64,000 nucleotides of DNA, taken from NCBI GenBank assembly GCA_009746045.1, contig RPFO01000225.1:1356590-1420589 (forward strand), in the 5' to 3' direction. The notes beneath the pieces were generated by a model. The model ran no database searches. It had not been told where the DNA came from and worked only from the letters and a program-made list of their open reading frames with translations. Position 1 is the stretch's first letter. Each line of letters starts with the position of its first letter. Positions 1-9,426 of the stretch are shown one piece after another. The translations under genes were made by a program, and so were the position numbers. This stretch comes from Mesostigma viride (taxonomy: Eukaryota > Streptophyta > Mesostigmatophyceae > Mesostigmatales > Mesostigmataceae).

Positions 1-2037
1 AGTCCTGGCCAGACCCCTGGATCGGTTAACTTTCCATCCTTAGGACAGGCAGATGTGGTCCCCTCTAGCCTCACTAAGCATAGAGGTGTGGGCCTGAAAG
101 ATGTGGTGCTGGCTATGCAAAAAGCCAAGCAAGGACCTCGGGTGTCCAAGCTCAGCCAGTTGGAGGAGTCCGAGGATGCTGTCCTAGAGGTAGATACCAA
201 TGCTGAGGTTTCTGTTATGGGATCTCAACATACAGGTCAACGGCAGGTGCTTTCGCCTAGTTGTGCTTGGGTGTCTGACTTTAGTGGCAGGACACACATT
301 ATGGTATTGGGAGAGGTGCTGGTACCCTTCATGGGTGAGGATGTCACATTTCTTGTGCTTGAAGATTATGATGGCCCTATCATCTTGGGTCAAAATTTTC
401 TGAGCTCTCCTAGAATTGTTGTGGCATCTGATAAGCTGAGAAAGTTTGGCTGGGGTAGCATACCCTTGGTCAATTTTAAAACCTCCCTTGCCAGTGTATT
501 TAATTCTGTGAAAGCGATCAAGAATGTGCAGTGGCCTGAGAATCAGATTCCTGTGGCTTCCAGTCTTGTTATGCCAGCTGCTCTTCACCCTAGCAGTATT
601 GGTATTACTAAGAGATCACTGGCTGCTCATTCTCCTCTTAGCTATGATCAGCTTGTCCAGGAAATGAGTTCTCCTCTGATGTTTGAGGCCTGGAGGCTAG
701 CATTTGCCAAGGCTCTAGAGGAGTGGTTGCAGTTTGACTGCTGTCAGCCTGTGAATGAAGTTCCCCCATACAGTACACGGTTGAAGCTCAGATTCGTCAT
801 CAAGCGGAAGGAGGTGGAGGGGGTGTCTGTTCCCCATGTGCGTCCAGTTCTCAATGAATACCGTGGTACTGGGGATCTTCTGGGCGAGGAGTTGTATACA
901 CCTGGGATGCTACATGATACATGGCGTATTTTATTGTGCCTGTATGTCGGTATGCTGAACCAGGGTGCTGATATGTCTTCAGTTCTGCTAGATTTCAAGA
1001 GAGCATTTCTGAAGGGTGATCCCAGTGTGGCTCAGCAGGTGTGGCATTGTGAAACTCCATTTCATGTGCCAGTTCCTGTAGCCTGGCAGGCAGAGCTCCA
1101 GTCTAGCTACCTGCTGATTCTGAAGGGTCTAGAAGGTCTCAGGTCCAGTCCCATCATTTGGAGGCTCACCTTGGAAGACTTCTTGACTAAACACTGTGGG
1201 TTGAAGGTGTCATCTGTGGACCCATGTTTATTGCTGGGTAGGTGGCATGATTTACCTGTGTATGCTAGCCTGCATGGTGATGACTTGCACTTGATTGCTC
1301 CCACTAAGTGGTTGAGTCAGTTTGTGCCCATCATTAATGATGCATTTCCTTTGGGAAAAGAATTGTGGCAGAAGCCTGGAGAGGCTGTCACGTTCTGTGG
1401 AATGCAGGCTACATTGGTTCAGGAGGGGAGTCAGTGGCTGATTAAGCTGCAGGCGGGCAATGACTACAAGAGTACCATTCTTCAATCTGTTCCAGAGGTC
1501 ATGACGTCATCCATTGCACCTGAGCTGAAAGGCAAGTTGGCCTGGTATGGCAGCATTTGTGGGCCTGACATGATGGTCCATAGCAGATCCCCTGATGATG
1601 TGCTAATTCTGGAGGAGCCTTCCCAGATTATTGCACATGTTAACAAGTCTCCTGGTATTACTTTAGCTGGGATTGATTTGTCTTTGCCATTTTCCTTGGA
1701 TATCTATGTTGATAGCTCCATGGATAGCAGGCAAGTTTCTAAGGTCAGAGGCAGGTCAGCTGGCTTGTTTGTGCTTCAGCAACATAGGCCTAGTCTTGTG
1801 GCCTGGTACAGTCGTCTTCAAAGAAGGGTTGCTGTGAGTTCAGATGTCTCTGAGTGCAGAGCCATTTGTGAAGGGATTCAGTCCAGTTTGTACATCAAGG
1901 AGCTGTTGCTAGCTATGGCTTCAGTGACTCCTCATACTCTTCAGATGGAAACCTTGATCCTTTCAGATAACATGGGCATGGTCCAGTTTGTGCACAAGCA
2001 GTTGGCCAGAGCAGAGATCTGGATTATCTCCTGTTGA
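1..2037 (+). CDS. copia-like polyprotein, 3' half (protease, RT, RNase H), element 1
   Basis: The frame is open from base 1, so the true start lies left of the window. A retropepsin-like domain comes first: D-T-N-A with Asp at 193-195, then a flap region and an ILGQNFL strand near 390-410. A Ty1/copia reverse transcriptase follows, with the first catalytic Asp in LLDFKRAFLKG (codon 991) and the active-site loop read as HGDD (1273-1284) instead of YVDD. RNase H follows, with Asp in YVDSSMDSRQ, Glu in SDVSECRAI and Asp in LILSDNMG. The protease lies directly before RT; the homologous full element at 57 kb shows integrase upstream of it. The reading frame is lost near 2015, where the RNase H end continues in another frame. 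The copy is therefore probably defective, though the rest of the frame is clean, so it is young or has an isolated error. Confidence 0.85.
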   Translation, partial: SPGQTPGSVNFPSLGQADVVPSSLTKHRGVGLKDVVLAMQKAKQGPRVSKLSQLEESEDAVLEVDTNAEVSVMGSQHTGQRQVLSPSCAWVSDFSGRTHIMVLGEVLVPFMGEDVTFLVLEDYDGPIILGQNFLSSPRIVVASDKLRKFGWGSIPLVNFKTSLASVFNSVKAIKNVQWPENQIPVASSLVMPAALHPSSIGITKRSLAAHSPLSYDQLVQEMSSPLMFEAWRLAFAKALEEWLQFDCCQPVNEVPPYSTRLKLRFVIKRKEVEGVSVPHVRPVLNEYRGTGDLLGEELYTPGMLHDTWRILLCLYVGMLNQGADMSSVLLDFKRAFLKGDPSVAQQVWHCETPFHVPVPVAWQAELQSSYLLILKGLEGLRSSPIIWRLTLEDFLTKHCGLKVSSVDPCLLLGRWHDLPVYASLHGDDLHLIAPTKWLSQFVPIINDAFPLGKELWQKPGEAVTFCGMQATLVQEGSQWLIKLQAGNDYKSTILQSVPEVMTSSIAPELKGKLAWYGSICGPDMMVHSRSPDDVLILEEPSQIIAHVNKSPGITLAGIDLSLPFSLDIYVDSSMDSRQVSKVRGRSAGLFVLQQHRPSLVAWYSRLQRRVAVSSDVSECRAICEGIQSSLYIKELLLAMASVTPHTLQMETLILSDNMGMVQFVHKQLARAEIWIISC

Positions 2038-2171
2038 AGGAGTTGGCAGGTCTGGTGGATATTCAACATCTTCCAGGTTCTGAGAATCCTGCTGATGCCT
2101 TGACCAAGTTACCTCACAAGTCTGCTGAGCAATATAAGCTTCTTTACAAGCTGATGAGCTCCTCTGTGTGA
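2018..2171 (+). pseudogene. frameshifted RNase H C-terminus of element 1
   Basis: After the frame is lost near 2015 the protein resumes in another frame as RDLDYLLLKELAGLVDIQ and then ENPADALTK, ending in a TGA at 2169-2171. The NPAD/LTK motif is the standard end of a Ty1/copia RNase H, and element 3 ends the same way (NAADALTKVPQQAAEQY). A single small indel explains the break. Programmed frameshifting is unlikely at this position. Confidence 0.8.
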
Positions 2172-3105
2172 GTTGAGCAATTCCAGTTGGAGCTTTGAGT
2201 TTGGTGACTGATTGGGTGAGAAGAGCTAACATAGAGCTGGGCTCTGTTATGCTGAGAGCTGTGATGCTCTGAGGGCAGTAATGCTCTGTGTACATATGTG
2301 TATAATACTGTATTCTATGTAATGCTCAGTCATGGAGCATGATGTTGGTTGGGGGTTTGTCCTCAGTTTGAGGTTTGTCTCAACCAAAGGGATTTTATAG
2401 GGCAGGGTTCGATTCCCTGGGGCTGCTTAGGCGGATTTTCCCGGATTGGCTGGCCCATCAACCTTGCTGGTGAGGTGGCGACAGGTCCCCCTAGTTTTGT
2501 CCCAGACAGAGGAAGGTAGTTTGTCATGTGCTTAATATATTTTGTGATGTGCTATTTCTCAGTCCATGGTGGGCGCCAGTTCTGATAACTATCAATGTCT
2601 ACCTGATAAGGTCTTGTGGGTAACTTGTGGGGTTCCAATCAGGAGCCATTATGGTGATGATTCCATTTTGGTCATTATTCTGGTTAGCCACAAGCTGCTA
2701 TTCCAAACACTTGGCTTTCTACTTCCAGTGGATAGGGAATTCATTGTAATTCGTCATGGCTGAGATGTGTTGTGATCTGGTGCTTGATTAATCCCGAGCA
2801 GAGACTACAGAGAGCTGGGAGGGATATCAAGTGCTATGCATGTTGTTTCTATATATGTTAAAAATATAATTACTTACAGCAGAGTGAAATCACTCAAACC
2901 AAAGCAAACGCCCAGCTATAAACCTATATACAGAGCCATGTCAAAGTTCTATACTACGATAAGACCAATGGAAACGCCTAACGGGAGGAACCTAATAGCC
3001 CTGCTGCACCGCAAAATCAGCCCGCGTACGGCGGAGCATGATGTCAGCCATGGCCCGAGTCAGCGCCACCGACAAGCGCTGACGCCAATATGACGCTACT
3101 AAACC
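2172..3105. other. downstream region of element 1, no gene seen
   Basis: No convincing coding sequence is present. A tRNA T-arm-like segment occurs at 2404-2420 (CAGGG-TTCGATT-CCCTG), but no acceptor or D-arm partner was found around it. The 3' LTR of element 1 should lie here or beyond, but without the 5' LTR it cannot be delimited. Confidence 0.5.
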
Positions 3106-3402
3106 CTAGGGCGACCCCACCGAAAATGGGGTCACCTTAGGGTTTTGTAGCGTCCAGGTCCGCGCCGACCATGGGGCCCGCTGGCCCTCCAGGTCCAGCC
3201 GGTCCTCCCGGAGCCGGCAACACTCCTTGAAGAAGGCGGAGGTCAGGGGCCCCATGGCCCCAAACTCCTCCAGGACAAAGGGCACCACACGATGGTGCCC
3301 GACGTCGCCGTAGGCCAGGAGCTTGGCCCGCTCCGCCCGGTCCGCCGTGTAACCTGCCGTGAGGGAGGCCCCAGCCACGTGGCTAAGAGCCAAGGGCCGC
3401 AT
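3106..3402 (-). pseudogene. possible LINE reverse transcriptase C-terminal fragment
   Basis: The minus-strand frame reads KLLAYGDV, then VVPFVLEEFGAMGP, then a short helix and a terminal extension. A 'xxPFVxExFGxxGP' block is common near the C-terminus of LINE and related reverse transcriptases in algae and plants (family knowledge). No catalytic RT motif remains, so this would be a remnant. Similarity is judged by eye only. Confidence 0.35.
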
Positions 3403-4153
3403 TCTATATATGTGTTGCCAAGCCTAACAGCTCTAAAAGAAAGAAAGGGCTGGATTTAATATGGCTGTTATGTCCAAGCTCTAAAAGAGAAGAAAGGGCT
3501 GGAGTTAATATTGCCTGGCAAGCAATATTATTCTACTAAGCTACTTGGCTTGTAGAGATTCTACTTCCGGTTACTACAATCCAGAAACGGGTTCATTCTG
3601 ATGAGTATTGCTCGAGATATGAGCAAGATACTGTTCTACTACATTCTACTTGGATTCGGTGATTCTACGGTGGTTCTTCAAGTGACGCGTGCATGGCATA
3701 CGGCGTCTTGTCACAGTGTATGATAGTCATTTAGTCTCCGACACTGCGGTCTATTCAATGCTATTGATTAGACGTAACAAATAGTGACAGGACTTGTGCG
3801 ACAGGACACTGATGTGACTATTTATGGATAACGAGTCGAGATCTGCTGGTCCAGAGTGAAGGACAGCAATATTGTGAGATGATCTGTCCTATCAGTCATC
3901 TGGATGTGACTGCGTCACAATTAGTATATAACGAGCAGGACGCTGCCACTTGGTAGCACCACTTTCCCTGCACCTGTGTCCTCGCACCTTTGGCGACGGT
4001 TCTCACGTGCCTCGCGCATTCTGTGCTGGTAGCCATAACCAGCAACGTAAACCTATTGATTAATATAACTACTTCCTCTGTAGATATTAATCAGTGCAGG
4101 CTGAACCACAGTTCAGCCACAGTTTCTTTAAGTGCATGGGGCCTGCGCGTGGC
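3403..4153. other. non-coding stretch, possible solo LTR
   Basis: No gene is seen. Two near-identical 35-40 bp segments (CTCTAAAAGA..GAAAGGGCTGGA) occur at about 3430 and 3477. A TATA-like box (TATATAA) lies near 3925, and the left part starts with TGTTGCC near 3413. Together these could be a solo LTR with its promoter, but no matching second LTR or target duplication was found. Confidence 0.25.
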
Positions 4154-4689
4154 TCAAGAGTACAGAAAGTCGAAGCTGTGGCTCATCCAGTTCGGCAATG
4201 TCTTAGCTGGAATGGTGCAGCCTGGCCTGCCGGGAGCGAAGAGCTGGAGGTCCTGGTCGGCCATGAAGCGCAGGATGGCCTGCGCCTGCTCGGCGGTAAG
4301 CGAAAAGAACGTGTGCTCAGATACAACCTCCGTGGGCAGGAAAGATGCTGGGACAGCGTCATCGATAGCGTCGTCCAGGGAGGCGTCCTCACGGATTACC
4401 TGAGCCGCCGCTGGGAGATTACCTGAGCGCAGCCGACATCTGGCGGAGGGATCTGGCGGTCCATCTCGTCGGCTGGGCTGGTACAAAGCCGCTTGGAGGG
4501 GGCGGTAATGGCCGCCTTGTCAGCCGGTGGCTGCACGTCACTAAGGTTTCCGGACGCATCGATCTGCGAGCAGCTGCGAATGGTGGTGGGCGTGGTTTCC
4601 TCCCCATCTGCGTGAGGGTGGGAGGCTGCTGGGCGCTGGCTGTGATTCCGCCATAGCTCGGATCCGGAAAAGACGAACTCCGCCTGCAT
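4154..4689 (-). pseudogene. hypothetical protein gene split by a 23-bp tandem duplication
   Basis: An ATG at 4689 opens a frame that runs to a VGCAQ codon run near 4427. A second frame runs on as VIREDASLDDAIDDAVPASF to a stop at 4154. The break is a 23-bp tandem duplication around 4400-4430 in which the words CTCAGGTAATC appear twice. Removing one copy joins the two frames into about 170 residues. The product is not recognised: polar N-terminus and an acidic middle with a LTAEQAQAILRFMADQD helix. The duplicated unit begins with GT and ends with AG, so it could formally be a 23-nt intron, but that would be far below the intron lengths of the other gene here. Confidence 0.4.
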
Positions 4690-4854
4690 GAGCCGAATTT
4701 TTCTGATATCTTGCGAAATCTGGGGCGATGGCTGCCGGACATGATATCAACGTGTTCGTCTTGAAAAGACGATTCTATTGCAACCAACCCGGTGTAATTT
4801 CATGACCTGAATCAAAAAGTTATGAGCATTCTCGTATATTGCATTCTTCGTATA

Positions 4855-4879
4855 CAGGGGCAGCTCACGTAGGTGGGAC
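4855..4879 (+). repeat. left terminal inverted repeat of the DNA transposon
   Basis: 25 bp starting CAGGGGCAGC, identical to the reverse complement of 10924-10948. TA precedes it. Confidence 0.9.
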
Positions 4880-5110
4880 GCGAGTGGGACACTTTTCACC
4901 TAGGAGAGACACCAGGTTCAGGTACGTGGAACAGCCATGTTTCAGGTATTCATGTAAGTGGGACAGGGTAGCTTTCAAAATTCAGTGTGGTGGGACAGTT
5001 ACATGTTCAAAATTCAGGTCGGTGGGACAGGCAAGTTTTCAATTACATGTAGGTGGGACACATGTTCATACACATACAAAACACAGGTTGGTGGGACATG
5101 TCCCACCGAG
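4866..5110 (+). repeat. left subterminal GGTGGGACA repeats
   Basis: About eight copies of GGTGGGACA or close variants occur every 25-40 bp, each often preceded by CAGGT or CAGTG. One inverted copy (TGTCCCACC) lies at about 5098. Such clusters are typical transposase-binding sites in large DNA transposons (inference). Confidence 0.8.
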
Positions 5111-5516
5111 TTGTGTGGCATGGATGTGTAACACCTATAATGCGCTAGTTTCAGCTATACTGTCTGCACTCGTTTCAGTGGTATATAAACTGTGCCGGAA
5201 AGGTCACGGCAAGCCCTACCTAGCCTATTCAAGGTGTGCCAGAAATACGGCAGGCGGGTGTGATTATTAATGACGCAACCCTAATACCTCCGTTTACAAC
5301 ATGATGGCCAGATATTAAAAACATGAAGGGCAGTTGGGCCCACAGGGAAAAGTCTACATCGCAACAAGGCACCATGCGACTCCGTAGTCAGCGATCACAA
5401 ACGTTTGCTTCACCCTTTCCGTGCGCTTCTGCTCATGCTGTTTAGGGTACCTGCACATAAGAAACGTGCCAAGACACACAACCACACACCATAATAATGC
5501 ATTACAAATGCGAAGT

Positions 5517-5790
5517 ACAATGTTGTTGTTGTTGGTGGTGGTTGTTGTTGTGGTGGTGGTGGTGGTGGCGGCGGCGGCGGCGGTACATGGTGGTGGTGGG
5601 GGGTGGGGGTTGGGGTGGGGGTGGGGGTGGGGGTGTGGGGGTGTGGGGGTGTGGGGGGGTGCGTCCCTGTGTTGTGGTGCATGTGCGTGTGACAGTGCAT
5701 GTTTACGTGTGATGTACGCGTGATGTGTGATGGGTGATGTGTGATGTGCGATGTGTGATGGGTGATGTGTGATGTGTGATGTGTGATGTG
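5517..5790 (+). repeat. GGT/GGC/GGGGGT microsatellite and TGATGTG repeats
   Basis: Runs of GGT, then GGC, then GGGGGT, followed by GTGATGTGTGATG units. Long ORFs across it are low-complexity artefacts. It has strong G-quadruplex potential. Confidence 0.85.
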
Positions 5791-5989
5791 TGTGTGCTCA
5801 TACGCCTACTAATATGTTGGCCCATTTGATCATGCCGGCGTGACCTGTCGCATGTGTGCGGTAGACATATGTACTGCATGCTACCTAGTCACACATGGCA
5901 TGGGTTTGCAGAGTTACATACAGAGTGTACATTCTTGTCACATAAATGGTCCAGTATATCTTGGAGCCAACCCATGCAACGATACTTAC

Positions 5990-6151
5990 TTGACCACGTA
6001 CCATGCGCCAGTGGTTGTCATACTTCTTTGCATACGGGTCCTGTGGGTCAGGGTTTCCGTAGTACGTCAGGCCGTCACCATACAAGGTGAAAACCTGGTA
6101 TTTGGCCCAGTCCGCCGTTGTCAGCACCTCGGCATGCTTTGCCACAGTGCG
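5990..6151 (-). CDS. probable internal exon of the transposon gene, unknown domain
   Basis: 54 codons in phase 0 are bounded by a good acceptor (pyrimidine tract then CACAG) and a strong donor (CAA|GTAAGTAT). The peptide includes AEVLTTADWAKYQVFTLY, then YYGNPDPQDPYAKKYDNHW. It is rich in aromatics and looks like real coding sequence, but I do not recognise the domain. It is downstream of the helix-turn-helix exon on the same strand, across an intron now holding a LINE insertion, so both may belong to one transposase or accessory gene. Confidence 0.45.
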
Positions 6152-6636
6152 CTGTGGCGGAAGCTCGAGAGGAGGGAGAGAAGGCTTGGACTTTTTCTTG
6201 GCTGGGCGGGTGGCCTGATCCGTTGGTGGTGGTGCTCCCGCCGCTGGGTTGCCGACCCCTGCTGCCCCCACCTGGTCGGCTGCCCCCCCCTTCCCACCAC
6301 GTCAGCTGCCTCACATCCGGCCTTGTCCCAGGTTGCCTTCACTGCTCCAGCCTTCTTGCATCATGAGCAATATCTTTCAAATAAAGGGGGGGCAGCTGGG
6401 ATATATCGCCAAGAAATGAGCAAGACTGCTAGTTTCCAACCCTTACATAATTCATGATCACCTGTTGCTGGGTGGTTATGCTGCATCATTTGGCTGCATG
6501 CAACGAAGAAGACCATTACATACTTTCGGCTCGAGCTCTTCCACGTCAAATTCTCACGGGGCCGGGCTGCATGCATACTCATGAAACAATCGAAACTCAG
6601 CAAACTAGTGCGACATGTACAAAATGCAGCAGGAAA

Positions 6637-7393
6637 TTAATTAATTAATTAATTAATTAATTCATTAATTAATTAAACTCGTGCTCCCGTTGGGGAGTCA
6701 CGGAGCACCGAAGTGCTTTTAATCCCTGTGTGTGCACTACAGGAGAAAGGGCAGAGACCCCCAGTCTCCTTCATGCCAAAGGCATGCCACAGCTGCAATC
6801 GGGCGCGGCTAGCTAAAAGGACAGGCTAACGATCCGGCAAACTGTGGGTGCAATAAGACCCATGTGAGCATATCATAGCAAGGAGCGTGGGCAGGTAATC
6901 TGAACATAGCCAGGGCGTAGCATGGCTGTACTAGGACTAGGCTAAGGCTATGGCTGGTTGTGTACCGTGCGTTGGCGGCACGTGACTAGGTGTGTTGGCA
7001 CAGCTAGGCAACATTCTAGGCATGGCTGCCTTAGCGGCAGTGACGCCAATGGTTACAAGCTAGGGCTATTGCTATTCTAGCCCGCTGGGGGCGTCCACAT
7101 CTTGTGGTTGATCATCAGGTCCCCGCCCCTCCAGTACACCTTGGGCTTCTGGGGGTCCTGCTTATGGCGGAGGTATTCCGGCCACAGGTCGCGTCGCTGC
7201 TGTTGCTGAGCGGGGGTGAGGTCGTCATCCAGCGTCCAGGTGAGGTCGTGCAACCGCTTGCGACGAGAGAGGAACCGCTGCTTATCCTCAGGGGAGGTGA
7301 GTAGGACTGGTGGGGGAGCCGCCTTGTCCCGTGAGTGGGGAAGGCGGTGGCACCCACGCAGTTCTACCTCACCTACCAGGCCCATGAGGGTAA
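6637..7393 (-). mobile_element. 5'-truncated LINE with ORF1-like end, inserted in the transposon
   Basis: A 757-bp insertion is flanked by an exact 11-bp target-site duplication (GCAGCAGGAAA at 6626-6636 and 7394-7404). On the minus strand it holds the end of an ORF1-like frame, about 400 bp of 3' UTR, a terminal hairpin with CTCCC-CAAC-GGGAG, and an AATT-rich tail. The 3' 430 bp are repeated in inverse orientation at 12216-12652. It sits in an intron-like stretch of the transposon gene, so it postdates the transposon. Confidence 0.85.
7077..7363 (-). CDS. LINE ORF1-like C-terminal domain, truncated
   Basis: The frame reads TSPEDKQRFLSRRKRLHD, TWTLDDDLTPAQQQQRRDLW, VYWRGGDLMINHK and stops after MWTPPAG. 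A DDDLTPxQxxRRxxLW motif followed by a short strand-rich tail resembles the C-terminal domain of L1-type ORF1 proteins, which bind RNA (by resemblance). The frame is followed directly by the 3' UTR with no ORF2. A relative with the same end lies at 22570-22760. Confidence 0.5.
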
Positions 7394-7436
7394 GCAGCAG
7401 GAAAAATACCGACAATTATGATGGAAATAAACTTAC

Positions 7437-7748
7437 GCGCACAAGCGCGCGGTTGACCATGTACCCCTTGCTCTGATACTCGCGAATCTCAGTGGCCACC
7501 TCTTTCTCCACCAAGGGAAACTTGGCCGTAGTCGGGTTTCTGACACGACTTGGGCACTTCTTCCCCGCTAGCTTGGGGTTGTCTGCTGCAGCCTTGATGG
7601 CCGCCTCCTCTGTGAGCATGCGGTTGAAGGTTGAAATCGGGATGGGGGGGTCGCTAGTTTTGCAGAATTGGCGCTGCGACAATCCGCTCTCGTGAAAGGC
7701 GTCCAGAATCTTCCGCTTGGTGCGCATATCCCTGTTACGTAATTTCAT
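7437..7748 (-). CDS. CENP-B/pogo-like helix-turn-helix protein, N-terminal exon
   Basis: An ATG at 7746-7748 opens a frame reading MKLRNRDMRTKRKILDAFHE, then SGLSQRQFC and STFNRMLTEE, a first helix-turn-helix. A basic linker follows, then EKEVATEIREYQSKGY with NRALVR. That last segment matches the CENPB-type second helix-turn-helix (WixxxRxxGxxVxxxxI pattern). The exon ends at a perfect donor (CGC|GTAAGTTT). Such paired HTH domains bind transposon termini in pogo/Tigger transposases. The catalytic domain is not visible downstream. Start choice is tentative, since an upstream frame (7769-7995) might be joined to it. Confidence 0.6.
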
Positions 7749-7768
7749 CTCGCGGCGCACGGCTTACT

Positions 7769-7995
7769 TTTTCGCCCTTGTCAGCTGGTTTGTCGGAGTT
7801 TACCAGCCCCGCTTCGGATGCCGTGGTTAGCCCTGCCTGTCGTAGTTGCTTTTCCCTCGTCCTCGGTGACATGCGGCACAAGAAAGCTTGCAGGTCCAGA
7901 CCTGCGGGGGCATCACCCGAGCCGCCGACAGCTGGCCCTGCGGATGATATGGACTGCACTCCGGCTTGCCTGAGCCGCTCGCCATAGCGGCTCAC
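7769..7995 (-). CDS. possible upstream exon of the HTH gene
   Basis: An open frame includes MSPRTREKQLRQAGLTTASE (Met at 7872) and ends at GAAAAA|GTAAGC. It lies just upstream of the HTH exon on the same strand. Joining it through the nearest acceptor would make a 36-nt intron and break the frame, so the connection is unproven. The product is polar and not recognised. Confidence 0.3.
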
Positions 7996-8249
7996 CGTAT
8001 ATAGTTAGAGACCTCAGACCACGGATGCAGTCACGTGTTCGATAATTAGTTAATTGATCATTAACTGATGCAGCTGACTAGCACTCTCTAACAAAAGTCA
8101 CGTGCCAACGTACTGTACGTAGCCAGCGTGTGCCTCTCTCACCTCCTTACAGTATATACCATGTTAATTACGCCGGCAGAAGGGGAATTCATAAGGTGGG
8201 GCGCCTACAGTGCCACGTGTACTGATGTACGTTTATTGTGGATGCGACA

Positions 8250-8715
8250 GCCCACCGACCAACGCAGCAAGGTGGGCCACCTGTTCCACGTACTCAGATT
8301 TTGGAAGAGCCAGTCCCACCAACGCAGCAACTCAACGCAGCAAGGTGGGGCACCTGTTCCACGTACTCAGATTTTGGATGGGACTGTTCCACCTACGCAG
8401 CAAGGTGGGGCACCTGTTCCTCGTACTCAGATTTTGGATGGGACTGTTCCACATACGCAGCAAGGTGGGCCACATGTTCCACGTACTCGGATTTTGGATG
8501 GGACTGTCCCACCTACGCGGCAAGGTGGGGCACCTGTTCCACGTACTCAGATTGTGGTTGAGACCGTCCCACAGGCGCATACAGCCCACTTCCACGGCTA
8601 CGTGGTACGCGAACCGTCCCACTTTCACGGCTAAGTGGTACGCGAACCGTCCCACTTTCACGGCTACGTAGTACGCAAACGTCCCACTTCCACGTGGTGC
8701 GGGAACAGCCCACGT
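8250..8715 (+). repeat. 60-bp tandem repeat and GTCCCAC repeats inside the transposon
   Basis: About five copies of a 60-bp unit (AGCAAGGTGGGGCACCTGTT start) run from about 8263 to 8580, followed by three or four shorter units with CGTCCCACTTTCACGGCTA. The unit length is a multiple of three, so frames stay open and give an artefactual 20-residue repeat. The core GGTGGG/GTCCCAC word is the same as in the subterminal repeats. Confidence 0.85.
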
Positions 8716-8803
8716 ACCCGTGAGGCGGTGTACTGTGTATACACACAAGTGGTCACATATCACTACCAAGACCAATATTTCACTACACCGCACATACGTA
8801 TTG

Positions 8804-8810
8804 TATATAA
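8804..8810 (+). promoter_or_regulatory. TATA-like box upstream of the acidic gene
   Basis: TATATAA lies about 100 bp before the ATG at 8909. Confidence 0.4.
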
Positions 8811-8908
8811 TTCGACGTGGCTTTATTATCAAGTATCGTTAACTGCATAAATACTTACACTAGTTACGTGAGCAGCGGTACATATAGCTTGTTTTTCTTC
8901 TTGAAACG

Positions 8909-9426
8909 ATGGATAAAGCGCTTCATCATGGTTCAGAGGCAGATTCGGAGGCTGCTTATGAGGCAGCTTCCGGGGCCTCTACACCGGTGAAGGTCCAGCC
9001 CAGCGTTGATGTTGATGATGAGTTGAACTCCACCCCAGACCTAGCGTCCTCTACAAATGATGAGGACATGAGTACCAAGGCATCGCCTTCAGGTCTTACA
9101 GTGATCCAGGAAGAACAACCAGCTTCTGTATCCTTGGCTTCTGAGACTCACAACCGGCAAGGGAATGAAGCGGAGGCCGTTTTGGCAAGAACAGATTCCG
9201 GGGGGTCTTCAGATTCCGGGGATTCGGAGAAGTTTTGGAAGCTGGTGCGCACCCAGAAATGCATTTTCTTACCGACCAAGCAGCCGGGGCAGTTTCTACA
9301 CGTCGCAGCTGGTTCAAGCTCTGAGCCCAATTAAGTTCTGAGGATAATGAAGGGAATTCCAGTGACGAAGAGTGGTCCGTGGACGTCAGCTCTGGTCAAC
9401 CCGATGTCGGTTCTTTGCAAATATGA
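8909..9426 (+). pseudogene. acidic serine-rich accessory protein of the transposon, frameshifted
   Basis: From ATG 8909 the frame reads MDKALHHGSEADSEAAYEAA and stays acidic and Ser-rich to SSSEPN and a TAA at about 9333. The same kind of sequence resumes at once in another frame (SEDNEGNSSDEEWSVDVSSG) to a TGA at 9426. A one-base deletion explains this, giving about 170 residues in the ancestor. A short basic/aromatic patch (EKFWKLVRTQKCIFLPT) sits near residue 110. I do not recognise the family. It lies in the transposon, divergent from the HTH gene, with the tandem repeats between the two as a likely shared control region. Confidence 0.5.

Noticed and set aside
2395..2425. tRNA gene suggested by a perfect T-arm
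   Set aside because: No matching acceptor, D-arm or anticodon arm at the right distances.
4404..4427. A 23-nt spliced intron
   Set aside because: GT..AG ends exist only because AGGT is duplicated; introns of the large gene are 200 nt or more. Kept as a duplication, noted in findings.
5410..5723. Proline- and glycine-rich ORFs on both strands
   Set aside because: GGT/GGGGGT low-complexity DNA; the same holds at 10236-10589 and 24019-24387 outside exon 33.
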